Origin: Bacillota bacterium
GTDB taxonomy: Bacteria; Bacillota; UBA4882; UBA10575
Assembly (NCBI GenBank): GCA_003511465.1
Contig: DOID01000054.1
Location: 3,459 to 10,713, forward strand
DNA length: 7,255 nucleotides
Reading direction: 5' to 3'
The notes under the pieces were generated by a model. It ran no database searches. It had not been told where the DNA came from and saw only the letters and a list, made by a program, of their open reading frames with translations. The translations under genes and the position numbers were made by a program. Positions 1 through 5,255 of the stretch are shown here, piece after piece; position 1 is the stretch's first letter; every line of letters starts with the position of its first letter.

Positions 1-713
1 AGTAATTGAGCGCTGCGTTGTCTGAGTTTTAACCGTTCTTGCCGGGGGATCTCCGACCCTCGCCGAAAGTGGTAAATGGGAACCGGAGAATAAAGGACGT
101 TGAAACCTGCTTTTCGTACCCGATGGCAAAAATCTATTTCTTCGCCATAGACAAAAAACTGCTCATCAAAGCCGCCAATCTTCTGAAAGATTGCGCGCTT
201 CACCAGAAAACAGCTGCCTTGAATCCAATGCACCACTTTTTCCTCATCAAGGAGGCCGGGGCGGTTGGGCTTTCCTTTCCCGCGGATCTTAGAAATAGCG
301 CCGGCATGATAAATGGTGCCATCCGGGTTTAGAATTTTCGCGCCCACGACCATTGCTTTTCTGTGCCGAGTGGCGCTGGTCACCAGTTGTATGAGCCAGT
401 TTTTAGTAAAAATTAGATCAGGGTTTAAGAAAACGATCAGACGGCCGGATGTCAGCCGCACCGCCTGATTCCAGGCTTTGGCCACGCCGGTATTGGTTTT
501 ATTTAAAACTAAGGTCATTTTTGGACGGAAGAATTTATCCTGGGAAATGGTTTTTAAAAAGGCTTGGCTTCCATCGGCGCTATTGTTATCAATCACCCAG
601 ATGTGAAAAGGACTATTGGTAAATTTCCGTAAGGATTGAAAAAAGGCAGGGAGAACCAGCCGACTGTTATAAGAAACCATAACAAGGTCCACATAGTCTT
701 TTGTCAAAGTCAT
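1..713 (-). CDS. Family 2 glycosyltransferase (WbbL/rhamnosyltransferase-like), 3' end beyond the window
   Basis: The frame stays open from the start at 713 to the left edge, giving 237 codons without a stop, so the C-terminus is missing. It reads as a GT-A fold GT2 enzyme that would transfer a nucleotide-activated sugar to a glycan or protein acceptor at the cytoplasmic face. Visible motifs are VMVSYNS (about residues 11-17), the nucleotide-binding DNNSADGS (42-49), NTGVAKAWNQ (74-83), an NPD version of the DXD metal site (97-99) and GEEIDFCHR (190-198), the acidic motif of WbbL-like members. There is no signal peptide or membrane segment. It is the third gene of a minus-strand operon, 7 bases after the GT-D gene. 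The start is uncertain: GAGGTG directly abuts the ATG at 713 but sits 6 bases before a TTG at 707, so translation may begin two codons later. Donor and acceptor are not predictable. Confidence 0.93.
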   Translation of the reverse strand, partial: MTLTKDYVDLVMVSYNSRLVLPAFFQSLRKFTNSPFHIWVIDNNSADGSQAFLKTISQDKFFRPKMTLVLNKTNTGVAKAWNQAVRLTSGRLIVFLNPDLIFTKNWLIQLVTSATRHRKAMVVGAKILNPDGTIYHAGAISKIRGKGKPNRPGLLDEEKVVHWIQGSCFLVKRAIFQKIGGFDEQFFVYGEEIDFCHRVRKAGFNVLYSPVPIYHFRRGSEIPRQERLKLRQRSAQL

Positions 714-719
714 CACCTC
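714..719 (-). promoter_or_regulatory. Ribosome binding site that questions the start of the leftmost gene
   Basis: On the minus strand GAGGTG runs straight into ATG with no spacer. The TTG two codons later (707-705) has a 6-base spacer, close to the usual distance. Both starts are in the same frame, so the protein differs by only two residues. Confidence 0.5.
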
Positions 720-720
720 G

Positions 721-1473
721 TTATGCTGGACTCCAGGGCTGGACGCGGTAATTGGGACGAACCGTATACATCATGGTTTTGCCAAAGTCCAGGGCGACTT
801 TGCCGCAATGTTTGGCGATGGCCGGTGCCAGAATCACGGCATTGACCCCCGCGGAAATTAACGCCAGGTCAAAGTCGTAGGTTTTGATCTTTTTCAGAAC
901 AGTTGAGATCTGATTGTAATGGGTGAAATTGACCGTACCGACGATCTGTGGCGGTAAGGAGGCATACTTTCCGACAACTCGCTCGGCATACTGATCAGCC
1001 CACTTTGAAATTAGTAAGGTCCGGTACTGGTTAACAATCTTCCAGAAATAGCGGTAGGAGACCATTTTTCGGTTACAAAAGACATAGCAAAGGTTGGCTG
1101 GGCATAATCGGTAATGGTCAAATATTTTGTTGGTCAGCGCCCGTTTAAACTTGGTCGGGGCGGCCATTTCATCATTATGGTATCGACAGATTCCGACGAT
1201 GTCGGCGGCTTTAATTCCTTTTAGCATCCGGTCGCGGAGGACGAGGTTGGGCAGGTCAACACCTTTCCCCCCGGTACGGCGTCCTTGGCGGACCCAATAG
1301 ATCTCTTCCAGTTCTTTGTTGCGGATGAATTTATCTTGGGCGAGTACGATGTTTTCCCCGTCACCGATACGGACCAAGGAAAAAGGTTTTTTTTGCCGGA
1401 GCGCTCGATGGACTCTACGTAAGACTTCCAATTCAGAAAGGAGTTTTTGGTCGGGGACATCCTTAAGGGGCAT
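721..1473 (-). CDS. GT-D fold glycosyltransferase (DUF1792-like)
   Basis: This 250-residue cytoplasmic protein resembles the GT-D class, whose founding member (DUF1792 in Streptococcus parasanguinis) extends the O-glycan on the Fap1 adhesin. The key sign is SLVRIGDGE (about residues 32-40), which holds the Asp-X-Glu motif (D38, E40) used by that class to bind metal and nucleotide-sugar. The C-terminal DLALISAGVNAVILAP (202-217) and ALDFGKTM (227-234) match the Rossmann-like end of these proteins. No membrane segment or signal peptide is seen. The start is well fixed: GAAAGGAGGT lies 7 bases before the ATG. The gene starts 5 bases after the stop of the upstream GT2 and ends 7 bases before the next, so the three are probably co-transcribed. 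The fold assignment is by motif recognition. The sugar transferred is unknown. Confidence 0.9.
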   Translation of the reverse strand: MPLKDVPDQKLLSELEVLRRVHRALRQKKPFSLVRIGDGENIVLAQDKFIRNKELEEIYWVRQGRRTGGKGVDLPNLVLRDRMLKGIKAADIVGICRYHNDEMAAPTKFKRALTNKIFDHYRLCPANLCYVFCNRKMVSYRYFWKIVNQYRTLLISKWADQYAERVVGKYASLPPQIVGTVNFTHYNQISTVLKKIKTYDFDLALISAGVNAVILAPAIAKHCGKVALDFGKTMMYTVRPNYRVQPWSPA

Positions 1474-1478
1474 TGTAG

Positions 1479-2303
1479 CTACCTCCTTTCGGTGGTCGGG
1501 GGGGGCGTCGCTACCTGTTGCTCAGTAGCTAGTAGGGCGCGGACCTCATCAATCTGGCTTTCTGGATAACCGAACCGGCGCATGATTACAACCTCTTCCG
1601 GCCCAAGGATAAACCTTTTTTTCCAGTTGTCGAAGTCGCTTCTTTTGTCTTTCTTTTTCACGTAAAATAATTTCCAGGCACCGTACAGTGGATCCGATTC
1701 CTCCGTCCGGCCTAAACTAGTACAAACATGTGAGGTTAGGTAAGCTTTTTTTAGACCTAAAGCATTAGCTTTCCGTTCGTAATCACGCTCACCTACCCCA
1801 TAAAGGGGGAGATCGGTTAAGAAAAAATCCTTTTGCCAAACTTGTTTCCTAATCATCATGCACCAGAAAAGGATGGTGCTCCGGCGAAATTCCAAAGTGT
1901 AACCGGACTTGTGTAGGAGGCGACCGCTGGAGGCTTTGACCGCGGATGGAAGTAAGGCGACATAGGCGAGGGCTGGATGATCTTGTAGCGCTTGATACAT
2001 GGCGGCAGTCCAATTTTTCCGCGGCACTAATACATCATCATCCAACTTGACGAGATATTCGCCTTGGGCGTTTTTGGCACCGTATTGAAACCCAGGCATA
2101 CAACCGATGTTCCTTCCCGGATCTAAGATCCGGACCCGCGGATGCCTGAATTCCCGCAAAAAAGATAAAGCGTCTTCGTAAGGTGGATGGTTATTAACTA
2201 AGATTAACTCACTATTATGATTCGTACTAACCAACGCTGCTTCGACACACTTTTGTATCAAGGGCAAAGTATTATAACAATTGATGATAATCGAGAAGCG
2301 CAA
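1479..2303 (-). CDS. Family 2 glycosyltransferase with DDD motif, TTG start
   Basis: This 274-residue GT-A enzyme is the first gene of the left operon. Motifs are SIIINCYNT (4-12), NIGCMPGFQYG (65-75), LDDDVLVP (87-94) containing the metal-binding DDD, and GERDYE (171-176) in the acceptor half. The usual Asp after the second beta strand (VDNxS) is replaced: the sequence reads LILVNNHPP (33-41). The start is TTG; an in-frame TGA lies three codons upstream, so no earlier start is possible, and a Shine-Dalgarno-like AAAGGGTG lies a few bases before it. The C-terminal 70 residues are rich in Lys and Arg, then end in a Pro/Thr-rich tail. Its 5' end faces the divergent CgeB-family gene across 350 bases. 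It probably acts on the same glycan as its neighbours; donor and acceptor are unknown. Confidence 0.93.
   Translation of the reverse strand: MRFSIIINCYNTLPLIQKCVEAALVSTNHNSELILVNNHPPYEDALSFLREFRHPRVRILDPGRNIGCMPGFQYGAKNAQGEYLVKLDDDVLVPRKNWTAAMYQALQDHPALAYVALLPSAVKASSGRLLHKSGYTLEFRRSTILFWCMMIRKQVWQKDFFLTDLPLYGVGERDYERKANALGLKKAYLTSHVCTSLGRTEESDPLYGAWKLFYVKKKDKRSDFDNWKKRFILGPEEVVIMRRFGYPESQIDEVRALLATEQQVATPPPTTERR
1481..1490 (-). promoter_or_regulatory. Strong ribosome binding site inside the 3' end of the preceding gene
   Basis: GAAAGGAGGT on the minus strand precedes the GT-D gene start by 7 bases. The same bases encode the last Glu-Arg-Arg and the first base of the stop codon of the upstream GT2, so its C-terminal ERR is shaped by this site. 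It favours tight co-translation of the two genes. Confidence 0.85.
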
Positions 2304-2425
2304 ACCGGTTCACCCTTTCCGTACCTCTTTGGTTTAGTTTACGACTAAGCTGCGCCTTTGGTGCTGTGGTCAAGGCATTTTCGGGTGATGGTGAAAGCAG
2401 TAGAAGAGCCTTTTGGGAGCACAAG

Positions 2426-2457
2426 TTGTACCTCCATCAGCCTGACCTCATATAATA
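2426..2457 (+). promoter_or_regulatory. Candidate promoter of the CgeB-family gene (SigA- or SigK-like)
   Basis: TATAAT at 2451-2456 is a perfect vegetative -10, but its best -35, TTGTAC at 2426-2431, matches only the first three bases and is 19 bases away. The same place reads CATATAATA (2449-2457), which fits the late-sporulation SigK -10 pattern CATAnnnTA, with an AC at 2430-2431 where the short SigK -35 would fall. Transcription from here would begin near 2463 and give a leader of about 190 bases that contains both palindromes. Confidence 0.4.
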
Positions 2458-2459
2458 TT

Positions 2460-2473
2460 TAGAGCTATTTTCT
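2460..2473 (+). repeat. 14-base direct repeat, left copy
   Basis: TAGAGCTATTTTCT occurs here and again, identical, at 2623-2636. The two copies bracket the pair of palindromes. Two identical 14-mers 163 bases apart are unlikely by chance in a window of this size. It could be a target-site duplication, a protein binding site, or half of a local duplication. Confidence 0.8.
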
Positions 2474-2474
2474 C

Positions 2475-2536
2475 GTCGCTCACCTGGTTACCTCTAGACA
2501 TCACGAAGTGATTAAATCAGAACCAGGTGAGTCGAC
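2475..2536 (+). repeat. Imperfect palindrome, copy 1
   Basis: CTCACCTGGTT (2479-2489) is perfectly complementary to AACCAGGTGAG (2521-2531), an 11-base-pair stem. Outside it GTCG (2475-2478) pairs with CGAC (2533-2536), leaving one unpaired T at 2532 in the right arm. The 31-base interior contains a small hairpin, ATCACGAAGTGAT (2500-2512), with a 5-base-pair stem and GAA loop. No T-run follows, so it is not an ordinary terminator. Confidence 0.85.
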
Positions 2537-2551
2537 AAGCCCCAGAGGCGC

Positions 2552-2557
2552 TATAAT
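2552..2557 (+). promoter_or_regulatory. Second TATAAT box between the palindromes
   Basis: TATAAT is a perfect -10 hexamer 101 bases downstream of the first. The closest -35-like match, TCGACA at 2532-2537, is only 14 bases away, short of the usual 16-18. Transcription from here would start inside palindrome copy 2. It may be chance in an AT-rich leader. Confidence 0.25.
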
Positions 2558-2560
2558 TGG

Positions 2561-2621
2561 TTGTTCATGCTGGTTTCATTATTATCACGAAGTGATTTTA
2601 AATTAAGACCAGATGAATCAA
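2561..2621 (+). repeat. Imperfect palindrome, copy 2
   Basis: TTCAT (2564-2568) and CTGGT (2570-2574) pair with ACCAG (2608-2612) and ATGAA (2613-2617), with an unpaired G at 2569. Outside, TTG (2561-2563) pairs with CAA (2619-2621), again leaving an unpaired T (2618) in the right arm, as in copy 1. The interior holds the same 13-base hairpin, ATCACGAAGTGAT, at 2584-2596. Relative to copy 1 the stem pairs C-G have become T-A on both sides, so pairing is kept while sequence changed. Confidence 0.8.
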
Positions 2622-2622
2622 A

Positions 2623-2636
2623 TAGAGCTATTTTCT
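2623..2636 (+). repeat. 14-base direct repeat, right copy
   Basis: This is identical to 2460-2473 (TAGAGCTATTTTCT). It ends 4 bases before the ribosome binding site of the CgeB-family gene, so it would lie at the 3' end of that gene's leader RNA. Confidence 0.8.
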
Positions 2637-2640
2637 AAAT

Positions 2641-2646
2641 AGGAGG
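2641..2646 (+). promoter_or_regulatory. Ribosome binding site of the CgeB-family gene
   Basis: AGGAGG lies 7 bases before the ATG at 2654, which is near-ideal for Bacillota and fixes the start. It sits just after the right direct repeat, where folding of the leader could expose or hide it. Confidence 0.9.
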
Positions 2647-2653
2647 AAAGAAG

Positions 2654-3715
2654 ATGAGGGTTCTGTTTGTGGATTCCGGAGCAATGGGCTTTCATTACCG
2701 CTATGCCTATGATATATTTACAACCTTAAAAAGGCTTCAGCATAAAGTACGGCAGATTAGCCCGCGGAGGCTTTCTTCCCGGATCATTAAAGAGTTTCGC
2801 CCTGAAGTTTTATTGGTGGTGCATGGGAACAGGACCCCTTTGGAACAGGTCCGTTATGCCCGTTCCTTAGGGGCGAAAACCGTTTTGTGGATCGTGGAAG
2901 ATCCCTATGAGATTGATTTACACCGTGGTCGGATGGTGGAAGCCTACGATTTGGTCTTCACCAATGAGCGACAAGCGGTGTCCGAGTATAAGCATCCTCA
3001 TGTATTCTATCTGCCCTGGTGTTGTAATCCGGAAGTACACCGTCGCCTAAGTGTTCCGGCGGAGTATCGGAGTGATGTTTGTTTCGTGGGGATGGGATTT
3101 CCCAACCGGTTGAAGGTTTTGAATCAAATGGCACCTTACCTTAAAAATTTAAATGTGAAATTGATCGGGGTATGGGACCGCTGGGGGAAATTACATCCGT
3201 CTTTACGCCAATTTGTGCTCCCAGTGGTCAATGATTTTCACGCGGTGCAAAAATACTTCAATGGAGCCCAGATCAACTTAAACATCCATCGCGATCCGGT
3301 GAACCCGCCCTCGGGGAACAACCGCGGCGTGGGGGCAACGAGTCCTAATGACCGGGTTTTCGCCTTGGCCGGTTGCGGTGCCTTTCAGTTGGTCGATTCT
3401 GCCCGACCGGATCTTTTGGAATGTTTCAAAGCCGACCAAGAGCTTGTTTGTTTTTCTGATTCCGCGGATTTGGCGCAAAAAATCGAGTATTACCTGACCA
3501 GACCAAAATTGTGCCGCCAAATCGGCGACGCGGCCCACAAAAGGGCTTATCGTGAGCATACCTATGAACACCGCCTGAAACGGATTTTTCAAGAAATCGC
3601 GAAATTACCGAAATCCTATTGGGGGCGGGTGATCGCCGCTAAACCGGTGGCTTTCTCCATAAACTATGACTATGTACAGCGGGACGATATCTGGTCCTTT
3701 GAACGGCCCCGTTAG
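2654..3715 (+). CDS. CgeB-family glycosyltransferase (GT-B fold), spore-maturation type
   Basis: This 353-residue protein matches the CgeB family in both length and architecture. The N-terminal half (about 1-135) is the Rossmann-like domain typical of DUF3880, with MRVLFVDSG at the start, VLWIVEDPYEID (77-88) and YLPWCCNPEVH (119-129). The C-terminal half (140-315) is a glycosyltransferase group-1 domain with DVCFVGMGFPNR (141-152), LNIHRDP (209-215), the GVGATSPNDRVFALAGCGAF segment (225-244) and LTRPKLCRQIGDAAHKRAYREHTY (281-304 by position). In B. subtilis, CgeB is a late-sporulation protein involved in glycosylating the spore crust; family members elsewhere sit in other glycan loci. No membrane segment is visible. 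It is the only plus-strand gene, has its own structured leader, and ends 11 bases from the convergent GT2. Sugar specificity is unknown. Confidence 0.94.
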   Translation: MRVLFVDSGAMGFHYRYAYDIFTTLKRLQHKVRQISPRRLSSRIIKEFRPEVLLVVHGNRTPLEQVRYARSLGAKTVLWIVEDPYEIDLHRGRMVEAYDLVFTNERQAVSEYKHPHVFYLPWCCNPEVHRRLSVPAEYRSDVCFVGMGFPNRLKVLNQMAPYLKNLNVKLIGVWDRWGKLHPSLRQFVLPVVNDFHAVQKYFNGAQINLNIHRDPVNPPSGNNRGVGATSPNDRVFALAGCGAFQLVDSARPDLLECFKADQELVCFSDSADLAQKIEYYLTRPKLCRQIGDAAHKRAYREHTYEHRLKRIFQEIAKLPKSYWGRVIAAKPVAFSINYDYVQRDDIWSFERPR

Positions 3716-3726
3716 GGCGTAGTCGC

Positions 3727-4524
3727 TCACGCTGTAAAGGATCGTTCGTGGGGGAAAACCGGGGTATCATCCTCAAACAGTCGGTTCCAGCCGTAAGTTT
3801 GCAGTTCGGAAGCCCATTTCCGATGGAAATGATCCCAACTGGCGGTGGCCAGCTGATCGTTGGTAGCCGGGTCGCTCCGTTTAAAGGAAGCGTGCACAGC
3901 GTGTTCAATAAGGACATCCTGGGCTATTCTTAAATGGTACCCTTTTTTCCGGATCCGGAGAGCAAGGTCAAAGTCATCGGCACCTAAAGGAAGTTTTTCA
4001 TCATAGTCGCCGATTTGGCTTAGCAAACGCCGGTCAAAAAAGACCAGACAGCCGATGAGAAATTTAGCCGGGACTGATTGTCGCGCGTTATGGGCAGCAA
4101 ATTTCCGGTCGGCGGTGTTAAGCTGCTGCGAAAAGTTCAGCGGACCGGCCCACTGCCGACCACCAATCCCTAAACTTTTGGGGCCCACCATTAGTGTGGA
4201 AGGATGGTGACTCAGGTGCCAGGCCAGCCGGGAATCCCAATTGGGGGGGACGACCACATCAGCATTCATCGTCACCAGAAAGCGGCCGGCGGCCAGTTTC
4301 AACCCTTGGTTGCAGGCGGCGGCGTACCCCGCGTTATGGTCGTTCCAGATCACCCGGACACGGGAGTTTTTGATGGTTCGCACCCAAGGAAGGGAATCAT
4401 CGGTGGAATGATTGTCAACAATAATGATTTCGTAAGGAAGAGCCGTATTAGTAATCAGGGCTGCTAGGCCTTTTTCCAGAAAGGGACGGGAATTGTAATT
4501 AACAATAATAATGCTTATTTCCAT
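3727..4524 (-). CDS. Family 2 glycosyltransferase (WbbL-like)
   Basis: This 265-residue GT-A enzyme is the last gene of the right operon. Motifs in order are SIIIVNYNS (4-12), nucleotide-binding VDNHSTDDS (36-44), NAGYAAACNQG (64-74), the NAD version of the DXD site (87-89), and GADDFDLALRIRKKGY (181-196), the acidic acceptor-side motif. It would transfer a sugar from a nucleotide donor at the cytoplasmic face; no membrane segment is present. Its ATG lies inside the previous gene, overlapping it by 10 bases, with GGAGG 7 bases upstream, so the two are probably translationally coupled. It closely resembles the gene at 5255-6010, even in nucleotides around the shared GYAAACNQG motif, suggesting duplication. 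The stop lies 11 bases from the convergent CgeB-family gene, with no recognisable terminator between them. Confidence 0.95.
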   Translation of the reverse strand: MEISIIIVNYNSRPFLEKGLAALITNTALPYEIIIVDNHSTDDSLPWVRTIKNSRVRVIWNDHNAGYAAACNQGLKLAAGRFLVTMNADVVVPPNWDSRLAWHLSHHPSTLMVGPKSLGIGGRQWAGPLNFSQQLNTADRKFAAHNARQSVPAKFLIGCLVFFDRRLLSQIGDYDEKLPLGADDFDLALRIRKKGYHLRIAQDVLIEHAVHASFKRSDPATNDQLATASWDHFHRKWASELQTYGWNRLFEDDTPVFPHERSFTA

Positions 4525-5255
4525 AATAACGCCTCCATGTTTTCCCCGACCCAGCTTTTCAACTGTGGGTGGGAGTCAAGAATCGACCGGTAATGGACGA
4601 GCGGACAATAGTTTCCCTGTGGGTCGAGGGTTAGGTAACGCTGGTATTTGGCGCGGTGCGTGGTCCGGTCGGCATATCCAAAGTGCAAGAGGCGGACGGA
4701 ACTGCTTAGTCGGGGGGTAAGGTAAGCCTCTTGCGGGAAACGGCCGGAGTGTAGGGCGCGGGACGGCCAATGGTAGCTTCGGTTTGGTTGGTACCGGTGC
4801 AAACAGGCGGTGCGTCCGCGGCTAGGATGCCACCAGTGGTCAACCCGATAATGACGGAGATCCCCCCAAAAGTGGTAGACCGGAAAGGTAATTAGATCGC
4901 AACGGGTTTGTGCTAATAAATGCGGTAATTCCGCGACGGCTCTGGTTTCTAATACTTCATCGGCATCCAAAGCCAACACCCAGGTGGGCGCAGCTTCTAC
5001 CGTTAAATCCCACAATTTACGCCGGAGGGCCGCTTCATTCTGGACAAAAAGGGGAGTTGTTAAGCGTTCAAAGCGGATCACTTTAGGATGAGCCCGGCAC
5101 AGGTCCGGGGTGCCGTCGGTGGAGGCATCATCAAGGATCACGATCCCGTCCACATAGGTGCTTAAGCGGTCTAGGACTGGTTTTAAGTAACGCTCTGCTT
5201 CATTTCGGACCGCCATCATGGCGAGGAGTGACCTTTTATTAAAGTAGTCGCTCAT
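4515..5255 (-). CDS. Family 2 glycosyltransferase with DADE motif
   Basis: This 246-residue GT-A enzyme differs from its WbbL-like neighbours. It begins with LLAMMAVRNEAERYL (10-24), where the VRNE stretch is typical of the WaaE/SunS-like branch of GT2, followed by ILDDASTDGT (40-49), a FVQNEAALRRKLWDL segment (70-84) and the metal-binding DADE (97-100). The middle third is rich in His, Trp, Tyr and Arg (about 125-175), which may shape the acceptor site. There is no signal peptide or membrane helix. Its ATG shares one base with the stop of the preceding gene (TAATG), and its 3' end overlaps the next gene by 10 bases, so all three GT2 genes look translationally coupled. The ribosome binding site is weak (AGGA too near the start), consistent with coupling. 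Substrate is unknown. Confidence 0.94.
   Translation of the reverse strand: MSDYFNKRSLLAMMAVRNEAERYLKPVLDRLSTYVDGIVILDDASTDGTPDLCRAHPKVIRFERLTTPLFVQNEAALRRKLWDLTVEAAPTWVLALDADEVLETRAVAELPHLLAQTRCDLITFPVYHFWGDLRHYRVDHWWHPSRGRTACLHRYQPNRSYHWPSRALHSGRFPQEAYLTPRLSSSVRLLHFGYADRTTHRAKYQRYLTLDPQGNYCPLVHYRSILDSHPQLKSWVGENMEALLWK

Larger units (their letters stand above)
2304..2653. other. Divergent intergenic region with repeats and candidate promoters
   Basis: These 350 bases separate the left minus-strand operon from the plus-strand CgeB-family gene. The right half (about 2449-2646) is unusually structured: two TATAAT boxes, a 14-base direct repeat, two long imperfect palindromes and a strong ribosome binding site. 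The left half (2304-2448) holds no convincing gene. A possible two-helix fold pairs GTGCT (2361-2365) with AGCAC (2418-2422) and AAGGC (2372-2376) with GCCTT (2408-2412), but its support is weak. I could not find a good -35/-10 pair for the left operon; TTGACC on the minus strand near 2370 lacks a convincing -10. Confidence 0.8.

Noticed and set aside
39..332. Plus-strand reading frame opposite the leftmost GT2
   Set aside because: It is antisense to a clear glycosyltransferase with intact motifs, has no supporting ribosome binding site and resembles no known protein.
2388..2462. Plus-strand 24-codon frame (ATG at 2388, TAG at 2460-2462) in the divergent intergenic region
   Set aside because: There is no proper ribosome binding site, it is very short, resembles nothing recognisable, and runs through the candidate promoter.
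2475..2536. Integron attC site
   Set aside because: The bulged palindrome is suggestive, but the outer arms lack the GTTRRRY and RYYYAAC core boxes, and there is no integrase or gene cassette.
2584..2600. Inner hairpin of palindrome 2 followed by TTTT as a terminator
   Set aside because: The stem is only 5 base pairs and AT-containing, the T-run is short, and the same hairpin in copy 1 has no T-run.
3717..3732. Possible bidirectional terminator between the convergent genes (GCGT and ACGC arms)
   Set aside because: The stem is only 4 base pairs with an 8-base loop and no T-run on either strand.
3719..5254. 11-base direct repeat GTAGTCGCTCA at 3719-3729 and 5244-5254, and a 9-base match GTCGCTCAC at 2475-2483 and 3722-3730 flanking the CgeB-family gene
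   Set aside because: Matches of this length are expected by chance several times in a window of 7 kb; without longer flanking identity they do not support recombination sites.
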